Below are positions 7,902 to 17,025 of a stretch of DNA of 64,000 bases, in pieces. The notes under the pieces are model-generated. The model searched no databases. It was not told the DNA's origin and saw only the letters and a list, made by a program, of their open reading frames with translations. The stretch is from Motiliproteus sp965230735 (GTDB lineage Bacteria; Pseudomonadota; Gammaproteobacteria; Pseudomonadales; Balneatricaceae). The translations under genes were made by a program, and so were the position numbers. The first letter of the stretch is position 1; the number at the start of each line of letters is the position of its first letter. The DNA lies in the NCBI RefSeq assembly GCF_965230735.1, contig NZ_OZ246016.1:1302001-1366000 (forward strand), in the 5' to 3' direction.

Positions 7902-10900
7902 TATTTTTAAAACAGTAGAGCCTAAAGCTGCTGACTGGATTAATCATGTGGGTTCATATGATAGTTTATATAATGCTCTGAAAGACGCAAAGAATGAAAA
8001 CCCTGATGAGTTTGCAGCACATCTGGTTAGTGCATTAAGCGACTTTACTTCAAAGCTGGGTGCAGTTGGTGCTGCTGCAAATATTTATACACTTTATGAA
8101 GATGCTTCAAGAGATATTGCCAAGAATAATAAGCTGTCCGATGCAACAGTTCAGTCAATAGGGTCTGTAATACTGGGTGTGGCAGCAGTGGTTGGTGCCA
8201 CTGCTGCAAGCCCTGCTTTACTTGCTACAGCTGCTGCCGTATCGGTTGGGTTGGCTTTTTATCAGCTTGGTTCAGACGATAGCAATTCAACATATATCCA
8301 TGATATGACTTTGGATTTAGTTGACTCTGTTGATAATAAAATTGATGCAATAACTCAATATGCGTCAGAAAAAATTTATGGGGTTGAAGAGTATATTGAT
8401 TCTAAAATAGTTGAAGTATCTGATGCTTATAATACATCTGTTCAGCAAGCAACAGAGTCATATAATGATGCTGAGGCTTGGATAACAGAGAATTACGAAG
8501 CGGGTAGCGATTCTTTTAATCAGGCGCTTCAAGATGCGACTGAAGAGTTTGAATCGGCAAAAGAATCAGCTATTCAGGTTTACGATGAAGCAACCGCTGC
8601 ACTGGATCGGCACCTCGAAGCAACAAAAGAAGCGGTAGCGGCTATTCCGTCAGAAGTATATCAGTACGGAGAAGAAGTATTTGATAGCGCTGTAGATTAC
8701 CTATCAGGAAAAATCGAAGCAGCAGAGCAGGTTTATGATGAGCTATCTTCTACAGCGCAGCAGGCGTTTGATGAAGCAGTTAAAGATGCAGCTGGTATCT
8801 ATAACGACGCGGTTGCGCTAGCAAACGATACACTTGAGGCGGGTTCGGAAGCTTTGGATCAAGCACTCCAAGATGCCACTGATGCATGGGAACAGGCCCA
8901 GCAATCAGCCCAGCAGCTATTTGATGACGCATTAAGCAACGCTGCCCAGTTGGCAAATAGTGCTAAGCAAGAAGCGCAGGGTGTCGTAGATCGTGGTTTA
9001 TCTTTGCTTGAAGAGTTTGGTTCGGATTTAGGCTCTGCTTTAGGTCGAATACTTGGTGGTGCTAACGACCACGCCCCTGAAATATCAAGCGCAGAATCTA
9101 AAGGTTCGCCGATTGTTTTGGATCTTGATGGTAACAGCTTTGACTCGATATCAAAAAATGCTGATATCTACTTCGATCACGACAATAACGGTTTTGCTGA
9201 GCTAACCGGATGGATCAGTGGTAATGATGGCTTCCTGGTCCGTGATCTAGACGCAAATGGAACTATTGATTCAGGTGCTGAGCTATTTGGAAATAACACA
9301 GCCCTTGCATCGGGTCGTTTAGCTCTAAATGGCTATGAAGCCTTAGCTGAGTTTGACACTAACAATGACGGAAAGGTTGGCTCTGTGGAAGCAGAGGCTG
9401 CTGGTATTAAAGTTTGGATAGATAAAAATTCTGATGGTATATCTCAAGATAAAGAGTTAAAGGCACTAACTGAGGTTGGTGTAGAGTCATTAAATACAGG
9501 ATATCAAAATACGTCAGTTGATGATGGTCAAGGTAATACCATAAAGCAAACCAGCACCGCTACACTATTAGATGGAAGTAGCATCAATACTGCAGATTTT
9601 TGGTTTGATGTTGATTTGTCAAATACAAAAGAAAATGACATTGTAGAAATTGATAGTACTGTTAACAGCCTTCCTAACGCTATTGGGTTTGGTAACGCAA
9701 GAAGCCTGCATCAAGCAATGATACGAGATGATGAGCTAAAAAATCTTGTTACTCAGTTTGTCAATGCAGAGGATATAACCAATAGAAAGGCTCTATTGGA
9801 ACCTATGATTTACCGATGGCTAGGTGCAGTTGATGTTGATCCTCGTAGTCGCGATGAAAATGGTGTTACTTATATAGACCCTAGGAAGGTTGTTGCTTTA
9901 GAGACTTTGACAGGTAGAGGCTATGATAGCGGACAAGGTGGTAATCATGTACAAGGTGAGCACGCTGCCTATATTTTAGAAGATGAATTTTCTAAATTTT
10001 CTTCTTACTTATACAGCCAGCTAATGGCGCAAACAGAATACTTAGATATTATAAGCAAAATTAGTTGGGAGATTAACTTTGAAACAGGTCTAGCCTCACC
10101 TAGTTTCAGGCATCTTGAATCATCATTAAGCTATCTGGAAGACACTGACCTTTTAAACAAGTACGCTGATACTATATCAGTCTTGAAAGGATTGTTTAGT
10201 TATTCAAGTCCGCTTTCAAAAAATATAGATGAATTTCTATCTTCTTCGGGGTTGCATCATCGAGTTCCAATTACAATTGAAAACGAGATTGTTGGTACCG
10301 GAAATGATGATGAAATATATTCTAACTACGGATCGATTAGCTATATAAGAGGTCTGGATGGTGATGATATATTAATCGGCTCAAGCGCTTATGATTATAT
10401 TCATGGAGGAGAAGGTGATGACACTCTACACGACTATTATGGGCGTGGAATCCTGAATGGTGGGGCTGGTAATGACACCCTAAGTACTCATTATGGAAAT
10501 ATTTCCCTGAAAGGAGGGGGGGGCGATGATACCTTGAGTGTTATTCTCGGTAGTAACCTACTGAAGGGCGGGACTGGCGATGACACCCTTCGGATCGAAC
10601 AAAGCGGAAATTACGACCGTTCCCAGAGTAGATCCAGCAACACGCTGGAAGGTGGAGCGGGTAATGATCGTCTAGAGGGGTCAGTGAGTGCTGATACTTA
10701 CGTTTTTAACCGGGGCGATGGCCAGGATGTCATCAATGACTATAACCATTCCCTAATATACAACATGGTAGATCGGGTATTGTTTGGTGACGGTATCACT
10801 CAGGATCAAGTTACGGTCACCCGCGAAGGTAACAATATCGTGCTATTGATTGCCGATCCTGCTGGTATTGCCGATGATCGCATTACCCTAGAGGACGCCT

Positions 10901-13900
10901 TTACTGCAGTCCAAAACAAGATTGAACTGGTGGAATTCGCTGATGGTAGTAGTCTGAGTAGCTCTGAACTGCAAGTCCTGGCGCAGAAGATCCGTGGTAC
11001 CGATAGTGATGATGTGATTCTCGGTACCGTTGTTATGGATGAGTTGTTTGGTGAAGGGGGGGATGACAGGCTTTCTGGAGGTCTGGGAAATGACCAACTG
11101 TATGGCGGTGCTGGCCATGATCGTCTCTATGGTAGTGATGGTAATGATACGTTAGACGGCGGATCGGGGAATGATTACCTCGAAGGAGGAGCAGGTAACG
11201 ATACGTTAGACGGCGGATCGGGGAATGATTACCTCGAAGGAGGTGCAGGTAACGATAGATACTTCTTTGGGCTAGGTTCAGGCAGTGACTCGATCTACGA
11301 TTACGACAGCACACCGGGCAATCAGGATGTTGTTCTCTTTACCGAAGGCGTTACTCCGGATGATGTTTCAATCTCACGTGAGTCGGATCACCTTATTCTT
11401 AGTATCAATGGAACACAGGACCAACTGCGCCTAGAAAATTGGCTCTCTGATGATAATCATAAAGTTGAACGTGTCGAATTCACTAATGGCACGATCTGGG
11501 GCGTTAACGAGCTTTGGATGTTTGCCATGACTCCCTCGAAAGGTAGTGACGACATTGAGGGTACTGAAGTAGATGACATTATTGATGGTCGAGCTGGAAA
11601 TGACAAGATTGATGGAAAAGGTGGCAATGATGAACTTCACGGAGGAACCGGTAACGACATTTTAGCTGGAGGAACAGGTAGTGATGAACTCTACGGTGAA
11701 GCGGGTAGTGACAGCCTAGACGGAGGTTCGGGAAGTGACATACTACAAGGGGGAGAAGGTAATGATACCTACCTCTTCGGGCTAGGTTCAGGTGTTGACT
11801 ATATCTATGATTATGACGAAACGCCAGAAAATCAGGATGTCGTTCGTTTTAAGGAAGGTGTATCTGCAAATGATATTTGGGTATCTCGTAAGTCTGATCA
11901 TCTGCTCCTTAGTATCAATGGTATAGAAGACCAACTACGCCTAGAGAATTGGTTTTCCAATGATGCTTCTAAAGTAGAGCGTGTTGAATTCGATGATGGC
12001 ACGATTTGGGATGTTGATGCACTCATAGCGTTGTCTCTAGCACCTACTGGGGGTAATGATGAATTTAAAGGTTCCGATGCGAATGACGTTGTCGATGGTT
12101 TAGGCGGCGATGACTATATTTATGGTAATGATGGTAACGATATTCTCTATGGAGGTACCGGTAGAGATCACCTTTATGGCGGGGCTGGAAACGATAAACT
12201 AGAGGGAGGAGCTGGCAATGATGTGCTGGAAGGGGGCTGGGGCAATGATACTTACTTCTTTGGTCTCGGTTCCGGTAGTGATCATGTCTACGATTTCCAT
12301 AGTACGCCAGATAACCAAGATGTGGTTCGCTTTACCGAAGGCGTAGCTGCTGATGATGTTTCGGTCTTTCGTCAGTTTTATAACCTCATTCTCTCTATCG
12401 ATGGCACTGAAGATCAACTACGCCTTAGCAATTGGTTCTCGGCTGATAGCTATAAAATCGAACGTGTCGAATTTGCCGATGGTACAGTCTGGGGTGTTGA
12501 TCACCTTACATCTTTCTCTTTAGCTCCCACAGAAGGTGATGACGAGATCGAGGGTACCGGAATTGATGACGTCATCAATGGTCTAGGTGGCCATGATGAG
12601 ATATACGGTGATGACGGCAACGATACGCTGGATGGCGGTGCTGGAAACGATTTCATCAGCGGAGGTATGGGTGACGACATTCTAGACGGAGGATCGGGTA
12701 ATGATGAACTCCAAGGTGCCGCAGGTAACGATACTTATCTCTTTGGTCATGGGTCAGGCGTTGACTCTATTTCAGAATACGATGGAACACCAGGTAATCA
12801 GGATGTTATCCGCTTCACTGAAGGTATAGCCCCAGATGACGTTTCGGTGATTCGTGATATCAATGATCTTGTGCTCGGAATCAAGGGCACAGAGGATCAA
12901 TTACGTATTGGGTACTGGTTCGCCAGCGATGTGTGTAAAGTCGAACATGTCGAATTTGCTGATGGTACGGTCTGGGGAATTGATGAGATAACAGCGCTTT
13001 CTCTGGCTCCTACGGAAGGTGATGACGAAATTGAAGGTACCGAAGAGGACGACGTCATCAATGGCCTAGGCGGCCATGATGAGATTTACGGTGATGACGG
13101 CAACGATACGCTGGATGGCGGTGCTGGTGATGACTATCTCGACGGGGGTGCGGGTAACGATACCTATCTCTTTGGACGTGGCTCAGGCAGTGACTCGATC
13201 TACGATTACGACAGCACACCGGGCAATCAGGACGTTGTTCGCTTTACAGAAGGCATAGCTCCTGTAGACGTTTTGGTCAGCCGCAATGATGGCTCCCTTG
13301 TTCTGAGCATCAATGGCACCGAGGATCAGCTATCTCTGGATGATTGGTTCGATGATGATGCTTCTAAAGTTGAGCGTGTTGAGTTTGCCGATGGCACGGC
13401 CTGGGGCCTCGATGATCTCTGGGCGTTTGCCATGGCACCCACAGAAGGCGATGACGAGATTGAGGGTACCGAAGAGGATGACGTCATCAATGGTCTAGGT
13501 GGCCATGATGAGATTTACGGTAATGACGGCAGCGATACGCTCGATGGCGGTGCTGGTGATGACTATCTCGACGGGGGGGACGGTAATGATACCTATCTCT
13601 TTGGCCGTGGTTCCGGCAGTGACTCGATCTACGATTACGACAGCACACCGGGCAACCTGGACGTAGTTCGCTTTACCGAAGGCGTAGCTCCTGCAGATGT
13701 TTCGTTCAGCCGCGTCGATGACGACCTTGTTTTGAGTATCAATGGCACCGAGGACCAGCTATCTCTGGGTGATTGGTTCGACAGCGATGCTAATAAAATC
13801 GAGCGTGTTGAGTTCACCGATGGCACGGTCTGGGGTTTTGATGAACTCTGGGCGTTCGCCATGGCGCCCACCGAAGGCGACGACGAGATTGAGGGTACCG

Positions 13901-16269
13901 AAGAGGATGACGTTCTTAACGGCTTAGGCGGTGACGATGAGATTTCCGGCGATGACGGCAACGATACGCTGGATGGCGGTGCTGGCGATGACTACCTCGA
14001 AGGGGGGGCGGGTAACGACACCTACCTCTTTGGTCTTGGCTCAGGCAGTGACTCGATTTACGACTACGACAGTACGTCGGGCAATCAGGATGTTGTCCGC
14101 TTTACCGAAGGCGTAGCTCCTGCAGATGTTTCGTTCAGCCGCGTCGATGACGACCTTGTTCTGAGTATCAATGGCACCGAGGACCAGCTATCTCTGGGTG
14201 ATTGGTTCGACAGCGATGCTAATAAAATCGAGCGTGTTGAGTTCACCGATGGCACGGTCTGGGGTTTTGATGAACTCTGGGCGTTCGCCATGGCGCCCAC
14301 CGAAGGCGACGACGAGATTGAGGGTACCGAAGAGGATGACGTTCTTAATGGCTTAGGCGGTGACGATGAGATTTCCGGTGGTGACGGCAACGATACGCTG
14401 GATGGCTGTGCTGGCGATGACTACCTCGAAGGGGGGGCGGGTAACGACACCTACCTATTTGGTCTTGGCTCAGGCAGTGACTCGATTTACGACTACGACA
14501 GTACGTCGGGCAATCAGGATGTTGTCCGCTTTACCGAAGGCGTAGCTCCGGCCGACATTTCCTTCAGTCGTGATTTTGATTCTCTTGTTCTCAGCATTAA
14601 TGGTACCGAGGATCAACTGACTCTGGGTAATTGGTTCGGTAGTGATACAACAAAAATCGAGCGTGTTGAGTTTGCTGATGGCACGGTCTGGGGTTTTGAT
14701 GAACTCTGGGCGTTCGCCATGGCGCCCACCGAAGGCGACGACGAGATTGAGGGTACCGAAGAGGATGACGTTCTTAACGGCTTAGGCGGTGACGATGAGA
14801 TTTCCGGCGATGACGGCAACGATACGCTGGATGGCGGTGCTGGCGATGACTACCTCGAAGGGGGGGCGGGTAACGACACCTACCTCTTTGGTCTTGGCTC
14901 AGGCAGTGACTCGATTTACGACTACGACAGTACGCCGGGTAATCAGGATGTTATTCGCTTCATCGAAGGTGTAGCTGCAGGCGATATCTCGGTTAGCCAA
15001 AATTTAGACGATCTCGTTCTCTCTATCAATGACACAGAAGATCAACTGGTCCTTCGGAACTGGTTTTCCAACGCTAGTGACAGCGCAGCTTTTAAAATTG
15101 AGCGTGTCGAATTTTCCGATGGTACAGTTTGGGGCATTGACCACCTTACGTCTTACTCTTTAGCTCCCACAGAAGGTGATGACGAGATCCAAGGTACTGA
15201 AATTGATGACGTTATCGATGGCTTAGGTGGCAATGACGAGATATATGGTGAAGGAGGTAACGATATCCTCTACGGCGGTGCCGGCAACGATATCCTTTAT
15301 GGGGCACCTGAAGAGGTAGAAGGAGAGGATAACGATACGCTAGATGGTGGGGCTGGTAATGACAGTCTTTACGGCGGAGCAGGCAACGATACCTACATCT
15401 TTGGCCTTGGGGCAGGCAGTGACTTAATTTACGACTTCGATAGTACGCCCGGTAATCAGGATGTTGTCTGCTTTACTGATGGCATAGCTGCGGATGACGT
15501 TTCGGTTAGCCGTGAATCTGATCACCTTATTCTAAGTATCGATGGTACAGAGGATCAATTGGTTCTGCGTCACTGGTTCGGAAACATTGCTTATAAAGTA
15601 GAGCGTGTTGAATTCACCGATGGTACGGCTTGGGGTATTGATGAGGTACAAGCACTTGCTATAGCACCCACGGAAGGTGATGACGTAGTTGAGGGCACCG
15701 AAGGGGATGATGTCATTGATGGTTTAGGTGGCAATGACGAAATCCGGGGTAATGACGGCAATGACTCACTCTACGGTGGCGCTGGCAACGATATCCTTAT
15801 TGGTGCAGCCGAAGAAGTATCCGGAGAGGATAACGATACGCTGGAAGGAGGGATAGGAAATGACTCTCTCCATGGAGGAGCAGGCGACGATACCTATGTG
15901 TTTAACCTAGGTGATGGTCAGGACAGCATAAGTGATTTTGAGGGAGGCCATAACGAAACAGATCGTATTCAGTTTGGCATGGGCTTGGAAAGATCTGATT
16001 TATGGTTCTCTCAAGATGGAGGTGACCTCTTGATTGATACTGTCGGTACTGATGACCAAATTCGGATTAAAAACTGGTATTCAAGTACTCAGACTCAAAT
16101 CGAAGAGATTCACGCAGGGGGTTCAGTACTGACCAACAACCTTGTCGATCAACTGGTCAATGCCATGGCTGAGTTTGATGTCCCCGCCGGTGATGGTGCG
16201 GTGCTGCCTCAGGAGACGAAGGATCAGCTGGCTCCGGTGATTGCATCCAGTTGGCAGCCTTTGGCGTAG
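7894..16269 (+). CDS. Giant RTX calcium-binding protein, type I secretion substrate (2,791 aa)
   Basis: Probable cargo of the adjacent exporter. In order: a short N-terminal helix region with a hydrophobic stretch (about 84-127); Ala/Gln/Glu-rich amphipathic helices (about 135-390) in which one segment is repeated with a 113-residue offset (from A203 and A316); a module of about 170 residues beginning SPIVLDLDG (Pro406) with EF-hand-like loops (DHDNNGFAE, DLDANGTIDSG, DTNNDGKVG, DKNSDGISQ) that resembles the self-processing module of Neisseria FrpC; a mixed helical region (575-800); an array of GGxGxDxL nonapeptides; and twelve modules that each combine RTX repeats with a haemolysin-related beta segment (VERVEFADGTVWG). 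A non-repetitive tail of about 70 residues should hold the secretion signal. AAGGGA stands 7 bases before the ATG. Only three Cys are present. Whether it is an adhesin, a toxin or a bacteriocin cannot be read from the sequence. Confidence 0.92.
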   Translation: MSNIFKTVEPKAADWINHVGSYDSLYNALKDAKNENPDEFAAHLVSALSDFTSKLGAVGAAANIYTLYEDASRDIAKNNKLSDATVQSIGSVILGVAAVVGATAASPALLATAAAVSVGLAFYQLGSDDSNSTYIHDMTLDLVDSVDNKIDAITQYASEKIYGVEEYIDSKIVEVSDAYNTSVQQATESYNDAEAWITENYEAGSDSFNQALQDATEEFESAKESAIQVYDEATAALDRHLEATKEAVAAIPSEVYQYGEEVFDSAVDYLSGKIEAAEQVYDELSSTAQQAFDEAVKDAAGIYNDAVALANDTLEAGSEALDQALQDATDAWEQAQQSAQQLFDDALSNAAQLANSAKQEAQGVVDRGLSLLEEFGSDLGSALGRILGGANDHAPEISSAESKGSPIVLDLDGNSFDSISKNADIYFDHDNNGFAELTGWISGNDGFLVRDLDANGTIDSGAELFGNNTALASGRLALNGYEALAEFDTNNDGKVGSVEAEAAGIKVWIDKNSDGISQDKELKALTEVGVESLNTGYQNTSVDDGQGNTIKQTSTATLLDGSSINTADFWFDVDLSNTKENDIVEIDSTVNSLPNAIGFGNARSLHQAMIRDDELKNLVTQFVNAEDITNRKALLEPMIYRWLGAVDVDPRSRDENGVTYIDPRKVVALETLTGRGYDSGQGGNHVQGEHAAYILEDEFSKFSSYLYSQLMAQTEYLDIISKISWEINFETGLASPSFRHLESSLSYLEDTDLLNKYADTISVLKGLFSYSSPLSKNIDEFLSSSGLHHRVPITIENEIVGTGNDDEIYSNYGSISYIRGLDGDDILIGSSAYDYIHGGEGDDTLHDYYGRGILNGGAGNDTLSTHYGNISLKGGGGDDTLSVILGSNLLKGGTGDDTLRIEQSGNYDRSQSRSSNTLEGGAGNDRLEGSVSADTYVFNRGDGQDVINDYNHSLIYNMVDRVLFGDGITQDQVTVTREGNNIVLLIADPAGIADDRITLEDAFTAVQNKIELVEFADGSSLSSSELQVLAQKIRGTDSDDVILGTVVMDELFGEGGDDRLSGGLGNDQLYGGAGHDRLYGSDGNDTLDGGSGNDYLEGGAGNDTLDGGSGNDYLEGGAGNDRYFFGLGSGSDSIYDYDSTPGNQDVVLFTEGVTPDDVSISRESDHLILSINGTQDQLRLENWLSDDNHKVERVEFTNGTIWGVNELWMFAMTPSKGSDDIEGTEVDDIIDGRAGNDKIDGKGGNDELHGGTGNDILAGGTGSDELYGEAGSDSLDGGSGSDILQGGEGNDTYLFGLGSGVDYIYDYDETPENQDVVRFKEGVSANDIWVSRKSDHLLLSINGIEDQLRLENWFSNDASKVERVEFDDGTIWDVDALIALSLAPTGGNDEFKGSDANDVVDGLGGDDYIYGNDGNDILYGGTGRDHLYGGAGNDKLEGGAGNDVLEGGWGNDTYFFGLGSGSDHVYDFHSTPDNQDVVRFTEGVAADDVSVFRQFYNLILSIDGTEDQLRLSNWFSADSYKIERVEFADGTVWGVDHLTSFSLAPTEGDDEIEGTGIDDVINGLGGHDEIYGDDGNDTLDGGAGNDFISGGMGDDILDGGSGNDELQGAAGNDTYLFGHGSGVDSISEYDGTPGNQDVIRFTEGIAPDDVSVIRDINDLVLGIKGTEDQLRIGYWFASDVCKVEHVEFADGTVWGIDEITALSLAPTEGDDEIEGTEEDDVINGLGGHDEIYGDDGNDTLDGGAGDDYLDGGAGNDTYLFGRGSGSDSIYDYDSTPGNQDVVRFTEGIAPVDVLVSRNDGSLVLSINGTEDQLSLDDWFDDDASKVERVEFADGTAWGLDDLWAFAMAPTEGDDEIEGTEEDDVINGLGGHDEIYGNDGSDTLDGGAGDDYLDGGDGNDTYLFGRGSGSDSIYDYDSTPGNLDVVRFTEGVAPADVSFSRVDDDLVLSINGTEDQLSLGDWFDSDANKIERVEFTDGTVWGFDELWAFAMAPTEGDDEIEGTEEDDVLNGLGGDDEISGDDGNDTLDGGAGDDYLEGGAGNDTYLFGLGSGSDSIYDYDSTSGNQDVVRFTEGVAPADVSFSRVDDDLVLSINGTEDQLSLGDWFDSDANKIERVEFTDGTVWGFDELWAFAMAPTEGDDEIEGTEEDDVLNGLGGDDEISGGDGNDTLDGCAGDDYLEGGAGNDTYLFGLGSGSDSIYDYDSTSGNQDVVRFTEGVAPADISFSRDFDSLVLSINGTEDQLTLGNWFGSDTTKIERVEFADGTVWGFDELWAFAMAPTEGDDEIEGTEEDDVLNGLGGDDEISGDDGNDTLDGGAGDDYLEGGAGNDTYLFGLGSGSDSIYDYDSTPGNQDVIRFIEGVAAGDISVSQNLDDLVLSINDTEDQLVLRNWFSNASDSAAFKIERVEFSDGTVWGIDHLTSYSLAPTEGDDEIQGTEIDDVIDGLGGNDEIYGEGGNDILYGGAGNDILYGAPEEVEGEDNDTLDGGAGNDSLYGGAGNDTYIFGLGAGSDLIYDFDSTPGNQDVVCFTDGIAADDVSVSRESDHLILSIDGTEDQLVLRHWFGNIAYKVERVEFTDGTAWGIDEVQALAIAPTEGDDVVEGTEGDDVIDGLGGNDEIRGNDGNDSLYGGAGNDILIGAAEEVSGEDNDTLEGGIGNDSLHGGAGDDTYVFNLGDGQDSISDFEGGHNETDRIQFGMGLERSDLWFSQDGGDLLIDTVGTDDQIRIKNWYSSTQTQIEEIHAGGSVLTNNLVDQLVNAMAEFDVPAGDGAVLPQETKDQLAPVIASSWQPLA
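9106..9609 (+). other. FrpC-like calcium-binding self-processing module within the RTX protein (cleavage Asp absent)
   Basis: Residues about 405-572 of the RTX protein. The start PIVLDLDGNSF, the middle YFDHDNNGFAELTGW and the end ADFWFDVD follow the pattern of the FrpC self-processing module, which in Neisseria cleaves an Asp-Pro bond directly before its PLxLDLDG start. Here the residue before Pro406 is Ser405. Family resemblance is from memory of the motif and was not checked by alignment. Confidence 0.55.
13020..14980 (+). repeat. Tandem near-identical 429-bp modules in the RTX gene
   Basis: Successive 143-codon modules, each GDDEIEGTEEDDV...AMAPTE, follow one another with a period of 429 bases. 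For example, the segment beginning CGCTTTACCGAAGGCGTAGC at 13669 recurs at 14098. The copies covering about 13670-14520 are almost identical at the DNA level, including third codon positions. This points to recent duplication or gene conversion rather than selection on protein sequence alone. Modules on either side are more diverged. Confidence 0.9.
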
Positions 16270-16284
16270 GCTAAAGGCACATGT

Positions 16285-16322
16285 AAAGCCGTCCAGAACT
16301 TATCCGGGCGGCTTTTCTGTTT
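16285..16322 (+). terminator. Intrinsic terminator after the RTX gene
   Basis: Stem AAAGCCGTCC against GGGCGGCTTT (one G-T wobble), followed by TTCTGTTTG, 15 bases after the RTX stop and between the convergent RTX and ubiT genes. Confidence 0.75.
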
Positions 16323-16338
16323 GTAGAGTAAGGGGGAT

Positions 16339-16899
16339 TTACAGGAGCTTGTTAAGCAGCGGCGCACCCTTATCGAGGATCAGTTTGATCATCGGCGGCA
16401 GGCTGTCCTGATCGACGCTATCCATCAGGTTCTTCACTTCCAGCCCGACTTCGGTATCGCCTTCAATCATCAGACGGCGCTGGAAGAACAGGCTGTCGGG
16501 GTCTTCGCTGCGGGTAGCCAGCAGTACGAACTCTTTCAGGTTACCGCGGATGCCGGCATCTTCGATCTCGTCAGGGCTGGCGATCAGTCCATCTTCTTCG
16601 CTGTAGCTGAAGAACCAACGCAGCTGCAGGTCGCTGATTTCAACTTTCAGCCACTTGCCTTCGAGGAACTCGAAGTCGCCGTCTTCCAACGGCTCGGCGA
16701 AGGCTTGCTCCATCAGGTTGAGCATCACTTTGCGCTGCACCGGGAAAGGGATCTTACCGGCCTGCTGCATCGCTTTAACGGAGACTTTCTTCAGCAGCTC
16801 GGCGGGAAGTGCCGGCTTGGGTGCCGAGATCGGCAGGGCGGAAAAAGGCAGCTGGCTGATGGGGAAGTTCGGCAGCGGTAGTGTAGGCAGTTTGATCAT
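16339..16899 (-). CDS. ubiT: UbiT, SCP2-domain accessory factor of O2-independent ubiquinone synthesis
   Basis: A 186-residue protein with a Pro-rich N-terminus and an SCP2 lipid-binding domain (about residues 45-150). Its end reads FFQRRLMIEGDTEVGLEVKNLMDSVD, a close match to UbiT (YhbT, 174 residues in E. coli). UbiT binds the polyprenyl tail of ubiquinone intermediates and hands them to UbiUV. In E. coli ubiT is divergent from and adjacent to ubiUV. Here it is about 13.5 kb from ubiV, with the YHS and RTX secretion genes in between. An FNR-like site lies about 115 bases upstream of its start. The ATG at 16899 gives a full-length domain. Confidence 0.9.
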   Translation of the reverse strand: MIKLPTLPLPNFPISQLPFSALPISAPKPALPAELLKKVSVKAMQQAGKIPFPVQRKVMLNLMEQAFAEPLEDGDFEFLEGKWLKVEISDLQLRWFFSYSEEDGLIASPDEIEDAGIRGNLKEFVLLATRSEDPDSLFFQRRLMIEGDTEVGLEVKNLMDSVDQDSLPPMIKLILDKGAPLLNKLL

Positions 16900-17011
16900 A
16901 GGGCAGAATCGCAGGCTGAGATGGCTGACAGTTGAGTTGATCGATTATTCCACAGTGATTGCGGGTTTTAAATCCGCCCGGCAGTTGGTATCACCGCTTT
17001 GTTCTGATAAT

Positions 17012-17025
17012 TTGATGCCGCTCAA
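17012..17025 (-). promoter_or_regulatory. FNR/Anr-like binding site between ubiT and the TlpA-like gene
   Basis: TTGATGCCGCTCAA matches TTGAT-N4-ATCAA at nine of ten defined positions. It lies about 113 bases upstream of ubiT (minus strand) and about 38 bases before the divergent thioredoxin-like gene, so it could serve ubiT, the other gene, or both. The parallel with the site before ubiUV favours ubiT. Function is inferred. Confidence 0.55.

Noticed and set aside
10310..11260. CRISPR-like appearance of short repeated units in the RTX gene
   Set aside because: The units are in-frame nine-residue GGxGxD repeats without spacers of constant length and without cas genes nearby.
13076..14974. Repeated 60- to 108-codon ORFs in other frames of the RTX repeats
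   Set aside because: They recur with the 429-base period only because the DNA repeats. They have low-complexity Met/Thr/Arg or Ser/Pro composition and no start signals.
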